From NCBI RefSeq assembly GCF_029167105.1, contig NZ_JARFML010000001.1, positions 186,001 through 250,000 on the forward strand: 64,000 bases of DNA, written 5' to 3'. Position numbers and translations under genes: made by a program. Shown piece by piece: positions 44,067 to 52,476 of this stretch (the stretch's first letter is position 1; each line of letters begins with the position of its first letter). This DNA comes from Bradyrhizobium yuanmingense. Lineage in GTDB: Bacteria > Pseudomonadota > Alphaproteobacteria > Rhizobiales > Xanthobacteraceae. The notes below the pieces were generated by a model. The model was not told the DNA's origin, ran no database searches, and was given only the letters and a program-made list of their open reading frames with translations.

Positions 44067-44992
44067 CATCGGAGGTCATGGCGTTCTACAGCGCCTTCGA
44101 TGACTTCGAGACGTGGCGTGATGCGCTTGTCGCAGAGGGTATCGATCTGCGCCGGGCAGACGACATCGCAAATCCGCTCGAGGTCAGGCAGGCGCTGGTG
44201 TGGAAGCCGCCGCATGGCTTTTTCACCCGTTACCCAAATCTCGGACTCGTGGTCAATCTCGGCGCCGGCGTGGATGCGCTGGTCGGGCGCGATGATCTGC
44301 CGGATGTGCCGATCACCCGCCTGTCCGATCCGAAGATGGCGCGGATGATGGCCGGCTATGTGCTATTCGCCGTGACGCGCCATGCGCGCGATATCCCGGC
44401 CTTCGAGCGCGCTCAACGCGAGCATCGTTGGCGCTACATTCATCCGCGCGATCCTGAGACCATCACGGTGGGCGTGCTTGGTCTCGGTGAGCTCGGGCTG
44501 ACGGCGGCGCTGGAATGCGCGCGGCAGGGTTATCGGGTGCGTGGCTGGTCCAACACGCTAAAGTCGGTGGATGGCATCGAGACCTCTGCCGGCCTGTCCG
44601 CATTGCCGGACATTCTGCGCGATAGCGACATCCTGGTCTGCATGCTGCCCGAGACGCCGCAGACCCGCGGCCTACTCGACGCCGAGCGGCTGGCGCAGAT
44701 GAAGCCGGGCGCCGTCTTCATCAACGTGTCGCGCGGCAGCATCGTCGATGAGCCGGCTTTGATCGAAGCGCTTCGTTCGGCTCATATCGCGGAAGCGACG
44801 TTGGACGTCTTTGCCTCCGAACCATTGTCTCCGGACAGTCCCTTGTGGGCAATGGACAATGTTCTGGTGACGCCGCATCTGGCATCGGTGGCGCTGCCGC
44901 GGTCAGCGGCACGGCAGATCGGCGAGAATGTGCGCCGGCTTCGGGCCGGGCAGCAGCTGCTAAGCCGCGTCGATCCCCGACGGGGCTATTGA
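44063..44992 (+). CDS. D-2-hydroxyacid dehydrogenase, GhrA-like
   Basis: This 309-residue NAD(P)-dependent dehydrogenase has the Rossmann motif GVLGLGELG, the catalytic Arg region FINVSRGSIVDEPALIEAL, the Glu in FASEPLSPDSPLW and the His in LVTPHLAS. The pattern DKPRMARMMAGYVLF-like (here DPKMARMMAGYVLFAVTRH) matches the glyoxylate/hydroxypyruvate reductase A branch. It would reduce a 2-oxo acid or oxidise a D-2-hydroxy acid. It is translationally coupled to the dehydroquinase-like gene. Its 3' end overlaps the convergent LysR gene by 33 bases. Confidence 0.87.
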   Translation: MTSEVMAFYSAFDDFETWRDALVAEGIDLRRADDIANPLEVRQALVWKPPHGFFTRYPNLGLVVNLGAGVDALVGRDDLPDVPITRLSDPKMARMMAGYVLFAVTRHARDIPAFERAQREHRWRYIHPRDPETITVGVLGLGELGLTAALECARQGYRVRGWSNTLKSVDGIETSAGLSALPDILRDSDILVCMLPETPQTRGLLDAERLAQMKPGAVFINVSRGSIVDEPALIEALRSAHIAEATLDVFASEPLSPDSPLWAMDNVLVTPHLASVALPRSAARQIGENVRRLRAGQQLLSRVDPRRGY

Positions 44993-45907
44993 GCCCGGCG
45001 CGAACTGGCCGCCAACGGCAAAGGCCTCGCGCGCGTAGTCGGCAAATGTCTGCACCGCCGGCCGCAGCGCGTGACGCTTCAGGCGAAGCGCCATCACATT
45101 CGTCGGCGGCAGTTTCTCGGTGATGGGCACCACCGCGACGCGGCTGCCGTCATAGCCGATGGTGGTGCGCGGAACGGCGTTGTGGATCGAATATCCCTGG
45201 CCGTGCCCGATCAGTCCGCGGATCAGTTCGAATGACCGGGTCCGGAACGAGATGCGCGGTTCGATGCCCGATGCCGTGAACAGGCTGGCGAAGTAATCGC
45301 GGGAATGCGGCAGATCCAGCAGGATGAACGGTTCGTCCCGCATTTCGGTCAGGCTGATCGAAGACCGCGTCGCCAAGGGATGACTGGCCGATAGCACGAT
45401 AAAGGGCGGCAATTCGCAGAACTTTTCGCCGATGACTTCATCGGGGACGGCAAAGGAATAGGAGAGCGCCAGTTCCGTCCGCCCAGAGGTCAAACCGTCG
45501 ATGATCTCTTGCTGGTCGCCTTCCTCCAGTTTCACCGAGATGCCTGGCTGACGGGCGCGAAAGCCGGCCAGCAGCCCAGGCATGAAGCGCGTCGCAAGCG
45601 TCAGGAAGCTGCCGACCACGATCTCGCCATGCAGGGTACTGCCAAGCGATTGGGCGCTTTGGGCAAAATCGCGAGCATGGTTGAGCAGCAGCCTCGCATC
45701 GTTCACCAGCCGCTGGCCGGCCGGTGAGAGCGTGACGCCCTTCGCGAGGTGACGGATGAAAATCTGGATACCGAGCTCGGCCTCCATCTGGCTCAGCGCA
45801 GCGGAGATCGAGGGCTGAGAGACGTTCAGGCGCTTGGCCGCCTCCGTCACGCTGCCCGCGTCGGCTGTCTCGACCACGTAACTCAGGGCCCGGAGCGAGA
45901 ACCTCAT
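44960..45907 (-). CDS. LysR-type transcriptional regulator
   Basis: This 315-residue protein has an N-terminal helix-turn-helix (SYVVETADAGSVTEAAKRLN, then VSQPSISAALSQME) and a LysR substrate-binding domain with LASRPERHP-type hydrophobic pockets not resolvable by eye. It is divergent from the HpaB monooxygenase gene with 91 bases between start codons, so it is the probable regulator of the monooxygenase/transport cluster. An A/T-rich inverted repeat at 45933-45953 is a candidate operator. The C-terminal end overlaps the hydroxyacid dehydrogenase gene tail to tail. Confidence 0.88.
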   Translation of the reverse strand: MRFSLRALSYVVETADAGSVTEAAKRLNVSQPSISAALSQMEAELGIQIFIRHLAKGVTLSPAGQRLVNDARLLLNHARDFAQSAQSLGSTLHGEIVVGSFLTLATRFMPGLLAGFRARQPGISVKLEEGDQQEIIDGLTSGRTELALSYSFAVPDEVIGEKFCELPPFIVLSASHPLATRSSISLTEMRDEPFILLDLPHSRDYFASLFTASGIEPRISFRTRSFELIRGLIGHGQGYSIHNAVPRTTIGYDGSRVAVVPITEKLPPTNVMALRLKRHALRPAVQTFADYAREAFAVGGQFAPGSIAPSGIDAA

Positions 45908-45932
45908 CGCATTTTCCTATGCATCTCCAAAC

Positions 45933-45953
45933 ATAAAAATATTTTTCTTATGA
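45933..45953. promoter_or_regulatory. Candidate LysR operator before HpaB gene
   Basis: CATAA (45933-45937) and TTATG (45949-45953) flank an 11-base A/T core in the 91-base divergent gap. T-N11-A symmetry of this kind is usual for LysR binding sites. No promoter boxes assigned. Confidence 0.35.
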
Positions 45954-45998
45954 TAGGCACTCCGGCACCCTGTCGTCCAGTCGAACAGGAGCCGATGA

Positions 45999-47453
45999 AT
46001 GATCCGCACGGGCGAAGAGTACAAACAGGGCATTCGCGATGGTCGCGAGGTCTGGGTCGATGGCGAGCGCGTCAACGATGTGACCACCCATCCCGCGCTG
46101 AAGCCGATCATCGATATCAAGGCCCGCATGTACGACATGGCGCGGGAAGAGCGTTACAGCGGCGATCTGACCTATGTCGAAGGCAATGAGAAGTATTCGA
46201 TCTTCTACCGGCCGCCGACGGAACCGAAGGACTGGCACGACAAGATCAAGGCTGTCGACCATGTGATGAAGGATATCGGGGGAGTCGTCACCCGCGTGGG
46301 CGACGAGACGATCGGCGAGATGTGGTCGCTCAGCGATGGGCGCGACGTGCTGGCCGAGATCGATTCGCGCTTCGCCCCCAATATCGACCGGCATATCCGC
46401 GCCGTGGTCGAAAAGGACGTTTTCCACGTCTCGGCCAATACCGACCCGAAGGGCGATCGCTCGCTGCCGCCGCAGCAGCAGGATCCCGACCTGATGGTTC
46501 ACGTTACCCGCGAGACCGATGCGGGCATCATCATTCGCGGCGCGAAATATGAAACTGCGGCCCCCTATGCCGATCAGGCCTATCTGAAGCCGACCGTCGG
46601 TGCCTGGGCGAACGAAAAGCTGTCCGACTACGCGGTGGGCTGCATCGTCAAGATGGGCGCGCCGGGCGTCAAGCATATTTGCCGCTCCGGCTTCGCCAAT
46701 CGCGGCAGCGCCAAGGATTATCCGCTCTCCAACCGCTTCGACGAAGTCGAGGCGCTGGTCGTCTTCGACGACGTTCTGATCCCGTGGGAGGACGTATTCT
46801 TCTATCGTCATACCCGTGCGGCGCAGTTCGTGCGCTCGACACTGCACCGCTATTCGGCATTCCCCTATGTGCTGCGGTTGCTCTACACGGCTGACATGAT
46901 GATCGGCGCGGCGATGTGGAATGCCAAGCAGACCGGTCTGGACAAGCTGCAATCGGTGCGTGAGAAGCTCGCCGATCTCGTTTGTTATCGCGAAGGCATC
47001 AACGCGCATCTCACCGCCTCGATCGCTATGGCGGAGAAGAGTCCCGGCGGACTTCTGATGCCGCAGCAATCGATGCTCTATGCCGGCCGCGTGTTTGCCT
47101 GTTCGCAGCTTCCGGCAATGATGCACATCGCCCGCGAGCTCTGCGGCGGCCAGATCTGCATCACGCCGAATGCCGATGCGTTTGAGGCTGAAGGCAGCGG
47201 CAAGTGGCTGAACAAGTTCTATTCGCTCAATGAGCAGTGGCAGGCCGACGATCGCCGCAAGCTGCTCGCTTTCGCGCGCGATCTGTTGAACTCCGACTAT
47301 GCCGGACACCGCCTGACCTTCGTGCAGTTCGCGCAGGCGCCGCACTTCAACCATCTGGCTGCCGTCTACAACAGCTTCGACTTCGCCGGACCGCTCGACT
47401 TCGTGAAGAAGTCGGCGGGGCTGTCGGACCGTATCGACGGGGGACAATCGTGA
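45999..47453 (+). CDS. HpaB-family FADH2-dependent monooxygenase (oxygenase component)
   Basis: This 484-residue protein has the N-terminal block of 4-hydroxyphenylacetate 3-hydroxylases (MIRTGEEYKQGIRDGREVWV, GERVNDVTTHPALKP) and the acyl-CoA-dehydrogenase-like core (AAQFVRSTLHRYS, LCGGQICITPNADAF). The class uses reduced flavin supplied by a separate reductase, here the next gene. Substrates range from hydroxyphenylacetate to chlorophenols and pyrrole or indole derivatives, so the specific name is left open. ATG at 45999 has CAGGAG about 7 bases upstream; ATG 45995 is out of frame. Its stop overlaps the reductase GTG. Confidence 0.88.
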   Translation: MIRTGEEYKQGIRDGREVWVDGERVNDVTTHPALKPIIDIKARMYDMAREERYSGDLTYVEGNEKYSIFYRPPTEPKDWHDKIKAVDHVMKDIGGVVTRVGDETIGEMWSLSDGRDVLAEIDSRFAPNIDRHIRAVVEKDVFHVSANTDPKGDRSLPPQQQDPDLMVHVTRETDAGIIIRGAKYETAAPYADQAYLKPTVGAWANEKLSDYAVGCIVKMGAPGVKHICRSGFANRGSAKDYPLSNRFDEVEALVVFDDVLIPWEDVFFYRHTRAAQFVRSTLHRYSAFPYVLRLLYTADMMIGAAMWNAKQTGLDKLQSVREKLADLVCYREGINAHLTASIAMAEKSPGGLLMPQQSMLYAGRVFACSQLPAMMHIARELCGGQICITPNADAFEAEGSGKWLNKFYSLNEQWQADDRRKLLAFARDLLNSDYAGHRLTFVQFAQAPHFNHLAAVYNSFDFAGPLDFVKKSAGLSDRIDGGQS

Positions 47454-47956
47454 GCCGCGCGTCGCATGACGTCGTCGCCGTCGATGAATTTCGCGACGCG
47501 ATGCGGACGACTGCGTCGGGCGTCGCGGTGGTGACGACGGATGGTGAGGCCGGCCGGGCCGGTGTCACGGTCTCGTCGTTGTGCTCGCTATCGATGGAGC
47601 CGCCGTCGGTGGTGTTCAGCGTTCACCGCGACAATCGCGGTCTCGCTCTGCTGCTCGCCAATGGCGTGTTCGTCGCCAATGTTCTGTCAGATACGCAGGA
47701 GCGTGTCGCCAGCAGCTTCGCCGGGCTGATCCCCGAACTGCGCGACAACCGCTTTCTCGCCGGCGCTTGGTCGGAACTGCTCACCGGAGCGCCAGCGCTC
47801 GATGGTGCGTTGTGCAATTTCGATTGCCGCGTCGCCAGCCTGTTCGATTTCGGCTCGCATCGCATCGTCACCGGCGAAGTGCTGAGTGTCCGCAAACAAG
47901 CTGCGCGTCCTTTGATCTTCTGCGATCGCACATTCCGTCGTCTCGCTGCCGCCTGA
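47450..47956 (+). CDS. Flavin reductase, HpaC/RutF-like
   Basis: This 168-residue protein fits the flavin reductase domain: FRDAMRTTASGVAVVTT, GVTVSSLCSLSMEPPSVVFS, FVANVLSDTQERVASSFAG and the terminal HRIVTGEV-type block. It would use NAD(P)H to make free reduced flavin for the HpaB-type oxygenase encoded just upstream. GTG at 47450 overlaps the oxygenase stop; a longer frame starting at 47237 lies inside that gene. It is followed after 11 bases by a RidA gene. The pairing is strong evidence for a two-component monooxygenase. Confidence 0.88.
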   Translation: MSRASHDVVAVDEFRDAMRTTASGVAVVTTDGEAGRAGVTVSSLCSLSMEPPSVVFSVHRDNRGLALLLANGVFVANVLSDTQERVASSFAGLIPELRDNRFLAGAWSELLTGAPALDGALCNFDCRVASLFDFGSHRIVTGEVLSVRKQAARPLIFCDRTFRRLAAA

Positions 47957-47967
47957 GGATTTGGTTC

Positions 47968-48375
47968 ATGACCCATCAGCGTTTCCGCAAATTCAATACC
48001 AAAGATGCCTATCCCGAGCAGAACCTCGACAACGATGTCTGCATGGTGGTGCGTGCCAACAACACCGTTTACGTGCGTGGCCAGACGGCGATGGACCTCG
48101 ACGGCAAGATCGTCGGCATCGGCGATGCCGCTGCGCAGACTGAAAATGCCATGTTGTGCGCCAAGGTGCTGCTTGAAGAGGCGGGTTCGAGTCTGCAGGA
48201 CGTGGTGAAGATCGTCATCTACATCACCGATCGCGCCTATCGCGAGCCGGTCTATCGGGTTGTCGGCAAGTGGTTGAAGGGCGTCTACCCGGTTTCGACC
48301 GGAATCATCGTTCAGGGGCTCGCCAAGCCCGAATACCTGATGGAAATCGACATCATCGCGGAAATTCCGACGTAG
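47968..48375 (+). CDS. RidA/YjgF/RutC-like protein
   Basis: This 135-residue protein has the RidA pattern VYVRGQTAMDLDGKIVG, AAAQTENAMLCAKVLLEEAG, VKIVIYITDRAYREPVY and ends in YLMEIDIIAEI. RidA proteins hydrolyse reactive enamine/imine intermediates; the RutC branch acts on aminoacrylate-type products. The usual C-terminal catalytic Arg region (RxxVEV...) is replaced by GLAKPEYLMEIDI, so activity may differ. It lies in the same + strand unit as the oxygenase and flavin reductase, suggesting that the pathway generates a nitrogen-bearing intermediate. ATG at 47968 is chosen by the family start. Confidence 0.85.
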   Translation: MTHQRFRKFNTKDAYPEQNLDNDVCMVVRANNTVYVRGQTAMDLDGKIVGIGDAAAQTENAMLCAKVLLEEAGSSLQDVVKIVIYITDRAYREPVYRVVGKWLKGVYPVSTGIIVQGLAKPEYLMEIDIIAEIPT

Positions 48376-48551
48376 CACCGCGTAGATTTTCGACGCCGAA
48401 GTATAGCTACGAAGTTTTGCAGCCGGATCTTTCGAATGAAAGGTCAACGGAGTCTCTTGCGCTGTAAATACTTGAAAATATTGCTGAATTCGTTTCGCTT
48501 GGCATGGCGTTTGCTTTTTTATCGGCGTCATAATTCTCATGAGGTTCCGAG

Positions 48552-49589
48552 ATGAAGCGCGTCTTGAAGTTTACTGCAGTGATGTTGCTGTCGACGCTTG
48601 CGATCGGCGCGCCGGCATCCGCCCAGGAGAAGCTGATCGTCAGCACCTGGGGTGGAAGTTTCCGCGATCTGATCGATGAGGCGATCGCGAAGAAGTTCAC
48701 CGCCGAGACCGGCGTCAAGGTCGAATACATCACCGGCGGCACGATCGACCGGCTGAATCAGGCCAAGCTCGCTGCAGCCAAGCCCGAGAGCGACGTCACC
48801 TTCACGACGGCCCATGTCGGCTGGCTCTATGCCAACGACAATCTGTTCGAGAAGCTCGACATGGCGAAGATTCCGAATGCCAGCCATCTGGTCGGGCAAG
48901 CCAAGATCAGTCCGTACCACGTTGGCGCCTGGGCCTATGTCTACACCATCGGCTATCTGCCTGACCGGCTACCCAAGGGCGTCAGCTTCGATAGCTGGGA
49001 GGGCCTGTGGAATCCTGCGCTCAAGGGTATGATCTCGTCGCCCGATTTCGACCCGAGTCATGTGATGGTCGTCGCGGCCAAGCTATCTGGCGGTGATGCT
49101 GCGAATTGGGAAGTCGGCGAAGCCAAGATGAAGGCGCTGAAGCCGAACTACAAGGCCTTCTACACCAACGACGCCAACAGCCAGCAGCTGTTCGCCACAG
49201 GCGAGACGCCGGTCCAGGTCGTGCTGTCGATGAATGCCTATTACATGCAGAACCAGGGCGTGCCGATCAAGCTCGTGATCCCGAAGGAGGGCGCGGTGCT
49301 CGGTATCGACACCATGGCCATCACCAAGGGTTCGACCAAGGCGGAGCTGGCCTACAAGTTCATGAACATCGCCCTCGACCCGGAAGTGCAGGCCAGGATC
49401 GCCGAACTGAAGAAGGGCAGCCCGGTGGTCGACAATGCCAAGCTCAAGCCGGAGATCGCTGCTTTGACCGGTGTCTTCTCCACGCCGGATCAGTGGGCGA
49501 AGCAGAGCCTGGTGATCGACGCCAAGCTGCGTGCCGAAAAGACCGGTACCTGGCGCAAGTGGTTCACCGAGAACATTATGGCTCCATAA
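48552..49589 (+). CDS. ABC substrate-binding protein, spermidine/putrescine (PotD-like)
   Basis: This 345-residue periplasmic protein has a signal peptide ending SAQEKLIV and the PotD-type opening LIVSTWGGSFRDLIDEAIAK with KFTAETGVKVEYITGG. It is followed by two permeases and an ATPase of the same class. PotD-like proteins bind polyamines but also many other amines, betaines and aromatic acids, so the label means type only. A strong hairpin at 49599-49633 follows the stop and could favour expression of this gene over the permeases. It is 176 bases from the RidA stop and may have its own promoter. Confidence 0.88.
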   Translation: MKRVLKFTAVMLLSTLAIGAPASAQEKLIVSTWGGSFRDLIDEAIAKKFTAETGVKVEYITGGTIDRLNQAKLAAAKPESDVTFTTAHVGWLYANDNLFEKLDMAKIPNASHLVGQAKISPYHVGAWAYVYTIGYLPDRLPKGVSFDSWEGLWNPALKGMISSPDFDPSHVMVVAAKLSGGDAANWEVGEAKMKALKPNYKAFYTNDANSQQLFATGETPVQVVLSMNAYYMQNQGVPIKLVIPKEGAVLGIDTMAITKGSTKAELAYKFMNIALDPEVQARIAELKKGSPVVDNAKLKPEIAALTGVFSTPDQWAKQSLVIDAKLRAEKTGTWRKWFTENIMAP

Positions 49590-49598
49590 CACGGTCCT

Positions 49599-49633
49599 GG
49601 TCACGATCCGGCTGATACGGCCGGATCGTGACC
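49599..49633 (+). promoter_or_regulatory. Perfect 14-bp inverted repeat between binding protein and permease
   Basis: GGTCACGATCCGGC (49599-49612) and GCCGGATCGTGACC (49620-49633) pair perfectly across a 7-base loop. There is no T-tract, so it is probably an mRNA-stability or attenuation element that raises binding-protein yield over the permeases. Confidence 0.7.
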
Positions 49634-49666
49634 ATCGCTGTGAGTTTGCCCACGTCGAGTTTGTCC

Positions 49667-50521
49667 ATGAACACACGTCCGTTTCTGGGTTGGTTCGTTT
49701 CGCCGGCCGGCCTCGTCGCTGTGGGTCTCATCGCGGCGATGCTGGCCGTCTTTCAGTATAGCGTCCGGGCCTACATTCCAGGCTCGCTCGAAGTCGGTGG
49801 GTTCACGTGGCAGAATTTCGCGGCCATGCTGCGGCCGCTCTATGCGTTGGCATTCTGGAATACAGTGTTGTTGTGTTTCGAGACGGCGGTGTTCACGCTT
49901 ATCCTGGCCTATCCGCTGGCTTATGCGCTGGTGCGCACCAATAGCTCGGCGCTGCGCTCCTTCATTCTGATCGTGTCGGTCACGCCGCTGTTTCTCGGCG
50001 AGGTCGTGCGGACCTATTCGTGGATGATCGTGCTCGGCAGTAACGGCTTTCTGAATACGCTGTTGCTCAAGCTCGGCCTGCTGGATCGTCCGGTGCAGAT
50101 GATGTTCACCGCCGGCGGCGTGGTCGCCGCGCTGGTGCATGTGACCATGCCGATCATGGTGATCATGCTGGCCGCGGCGCTTTCGCATATCGACCGCAAC
50201 TACGAGAAGGCCGCCGAAAGCCTCGGTGCCGGTCCGGTCCGCGTTTTCCTCACCATTACCCTGCCGCTGTCGATGCCTGGAATCGTCGCCGGCTTCTCCA
50301 CGGCCTTCGCATGGACGTTCAGTGCTTTCGCGACGCCGCAGCTGATCGGCGGCGGGCGGGTCAGTACCGTGTCGACGCTGATCTATCAGCTCGGCTTCTC
50401 GTCCTTCAATTTCCCCTTTGCTGCCAGTCTCTCCATCATTGGCCTCGCATTGTCGCTGGCCGTGATCGCCCTGCTGAGGAAGGCCGCGCGCCCACTCGAG
50501 CGTATGGCGAGCACGACATGA
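49667..50521 (+). CDS. ABC transporter permease, PotB-like
   Basis: This 284-residue inner-membrane protein has about six hydrophobic segments and the EAA loop NYEKAAESLGAGPVRVFLTI, typical of polyamine-type permeases. I use ATG 49667, because the in-frame GTG at 49628 lies inside the right arm of the perfect hairpin and would put a charged lead before the first helix. It is followed by a second permease with an ATG overlapping the stop. The pair would form the membrane channel for the PotD-like binding protein. Confidence 0.87.
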   Translation: MNTRPFLGWFVSPAGLVAVGLIAAMLAVFQYSVRAYIPGSLEVGGFTWQNFAAMLRPLYALAFWNTVLLCFETAVFTLILAYPLAYALVRTNSSALRSFILIVSVTPLFLGEVVRTYSWMIVLGSNGFLNTLLLKLGLLDRPVQMMFTAGGVVAALVHVTMPIMVIMLAAALSHIDRNYEKAAESLGAGPVRVFLTITLPLSMPGIVAGFSTAFAWTFSAFATPQLIGGGRVSTVSTLIYQLGFSSFNFPFAASLSIIGLALSLAVIALLRKAARPLERMASTT

Positions 50522-51333
50522 AGCGCTCTCCCGGTACCCTGCTGCTTCGTTGGTCGGGACGCGTCCTCGTCGCCACCGTTCTCCTGTTCGTGCTGCTGCC
50601 GGGCATCGTGGTGGCGATTTCGGCCTTCAACGACCGTGCGATCTTGGCGTTTCCGCCGCAATCATGGTCGCTGCGCTGGTTCTGGCGCGCGTTCTCCTAT
50701 GCCGATTTCGCCAAGGGCTTCTGGAATGGCCTGGCGGTGACGGTATGGGCGTCCAGCATTGCGCTGGTGGTCGGATCGGCCTTCGCCTTCGCCATTCACC
50801 GCTACAAATTCGCGCTCAGGGATCTTCTCGAAGGCATTTTGCTGTCGCCGCTGATCATTCCGCACTACACAATCGGCCTCGGCGTTCTGATTCTCGCCTC
50901 GCAGACCAATGTCGAGCGCGGCTTTCCGCTCGTCATCTTCGCCCATGTGGTCATGGTGCTGCCTTTCGTGATGCGCAGCACTTACATCTCGCTGGAGAAT
51001 CTCGACATCCGGCTCGAACTGGCGGCGTCCAGCCTTGGCGCCACGCCGCTGCGGATCCTGTTCACCGTGACGATTCCGCTTTTGATTCCGGGTTTGCTGA
51101 GCGGCTGGCTATTCGCAGCAATTCTATCCTTCAACGAGTTCACGGCGACCCTGTTCGTCAGCAGCCAGGCCACGCAGACGCTGCCGGTCGCCATGTACAA
51201 TTACGTCCGCGAATTCGCGGATCCCACACTGGCCGCCCTGTCGGTCATCTACATCGTCGTGACTGCGACCTTGCTTACGATCGCCAATTCCGTCCTGGGC
51301 CTCGGAAGAATCCTGAATGTTGATGCGCACTAA
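50518..51333 (+). CDS. ABC transporter permease, PotC-like
   Basis: This 271-residue inner-membrane protein has about six hydrophobic segments, with the EAA loop DIRLELAASSLGATPLRILF and FNEFTATLFVSS after it. It corresponds to the PotC/YdcV branch. ATG at 50518 overlaps the stop of the first permease; upstream frame extensions lie inside that gene. Its stop codon lies within the 5' end of the ATPase gene, a 17-base overlap. Together with the PotB-like protein it makes a complete heterodimeric channel. Confidence 0.88.
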   Translation: MKRSPGTLLLRWSGRVLVATVLLFVLLPGIVVAISAFNDRAILAFPPQSWSLRWFWRAFSYADFAKGFWNGLAVTVWASSIALVVGSAFAFAIHRYKFALRDLLEGILLSPLIIPHYTIGLGVLILASQTNVERGFPLVIFAHVVMVLPFVMRSTYISLENLDIRLELAASSLGATPLRILFTVTIPLLIPGLLSGWLFAAILSFNEFTATLFVSSQATQTLPVAMYNYVREFADPTLAALSVIYIVVTATLLTIANSVLGLGRILNVDAH

Positions 51334-52465
51334 TCAGATGGCTGCGAACACGTCAGTCGCGGGAAGCGACAAAGCCCGTCCGGCCGTGCAGCTCGACGGC
51401 GTCACCAAGCGCTTCGGCGATTCCATCGCGTTGCATGAGGCCTGGCTGAAGATCCGGTCCAGCGAGTTCATGACCTTGCTGGGGCCGTCGGGTTGCGGAA
51501 AGACCACGCTGCTCAATCTCGTTGCGGGCTTCCTCGAAGCGGACGGTGGCGAGATCTTTATTGAAGGCGCTCTGGTCACGGAAACGCCGGCGCACATGCG
51601 CGAGATCGGCATCGTGTTTCAGAACTATGCGTTGTTTCCGCACATGAGCGTCGCGAAGAACGTCGCTTATGGACTGAAGACCCGCGGTGTCGACAAGAAG
51701 GAGATGGCGCGTCGTGTCGACGAGGCGCTGGCTCTGGTCAAGCTCTCCGGCTTCTCAGACCGCAAGCCCCGGCAGCTGTCGGGTGGTCAGCAGCAGCGTG
51801 TCGCGCTCGCGCGCGCGCTCGTGATCAGGCCGAAGGTGCTGCTGCTGGATGAGCCGTTCTCCGCGCTCGACAAGAATCTGCGTGGTTCCATGCAGGTCGA
51901 GCTCAAGCAGATTCAGCGCGAGCTCGGCGTCACCACGATCTTTGTTACCCATGACCAGGGCGAGGCGCTGTCGATGTCGGATCGCATCGCGGTGATGTCG
52001 GCCGGACGCATCCGCCAGATCGCCGCTCCTGACGAGATCTATCGTCGTCCCGCCGATCGCTTCGTCGCGTCCTTCGTGGGTGATGCCAACGTTCTCAATG
52101 GTCGGCTCGTCGAGCGGAGCGGCGATGCCGCGGTGGTCTCGATCGGCGAGGTGCGCGCGAGCGTTCCTGCCGCAACGATTGCCGAAGTGGCCATTGGCGG
52201 TTCCGTGGATGTCTTCGTACGGCCGGAACATCTATCCGTGACGTCGCGAGGGGCATCGGGATCGCTGCCTGGCACTGTGACGACGCAGGTGTTCCAGGGC
52301 GGCCATGTCGATCTCTATATCGATGCGCCAGGGAGCGCGCGCGATCCTATTTTGCTGCGGTCGCCGGGTATTGCGGGGCTGTCGTCCTGTCCGGTCGGAG
52401 CCGAGATCGGATTGTCGATCGGCTCCGACGACATCGTGGCGTTTCCGCCGGGCGAGGCGCCGTGA
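51317..52465 (+). CDS. ABC transporter ATPase, PotA-like
   Basis: This 382-residue protein has Walker A GPSGCGKTT (56-64), FQNYALFPHMSVAKNVAYGL, signature LSGGQQQRVALARAL, Walker B KVLLLDEPFSALD and a C-terminal TOBE domain, the PotA/spermidine-importer layout. It overlaps the second permease by 17 bases; alternative starts at 51323 and 51338 are in frame and cannot be excluded. It completes the ABC importer next to the monooxygenase genes. The DUF1028 gene converges 11 bases beyond its stop, so the two units end back to back. Confidence 0.91.
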   Translation: MLMRTNQMAANTSVAGSDKARPAVQLDGVTKRFGDSIALHEAWLKIRSSEFMTLLGPSGCGKTTLLNLVAGFLEADGGEIFIEGALVTETPAHMREIGIVFQNYALFPHMSVAKNVAYGLKTRGVDKKEMARRVDEALALVKLSGFSDRKPRQLSGGQQQRVALARALVIRPKVLLLDEPFSALDKNLRGSMQVELKQIQRELGVTTIFVTHDQGEALSMSDRIAVMSAGRIRQIAAPDEIYRRPADRFVASFVGDANVLNGRLVERSGDAAVVSIGEVRASVPAATIAEVAIGGSVDVFVRPEHLSVTSRGASGSLPGTVTTQVFQGGHVDLYIDAPGSARDPILLRSPGIAGLSSCPVGAEIGLSIGSDDIVAFPPGEAP

Positions 52466-52476
52466 TGCGTCCCTAC

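Noticed and set aside
45948..47447. 499-codon minus-strand frame opposite the HpaB-type gene
   Set aside because: The HpaB motifs and coupled reductase on the + strand are unambiguous; the antisense frame has no family pattern.
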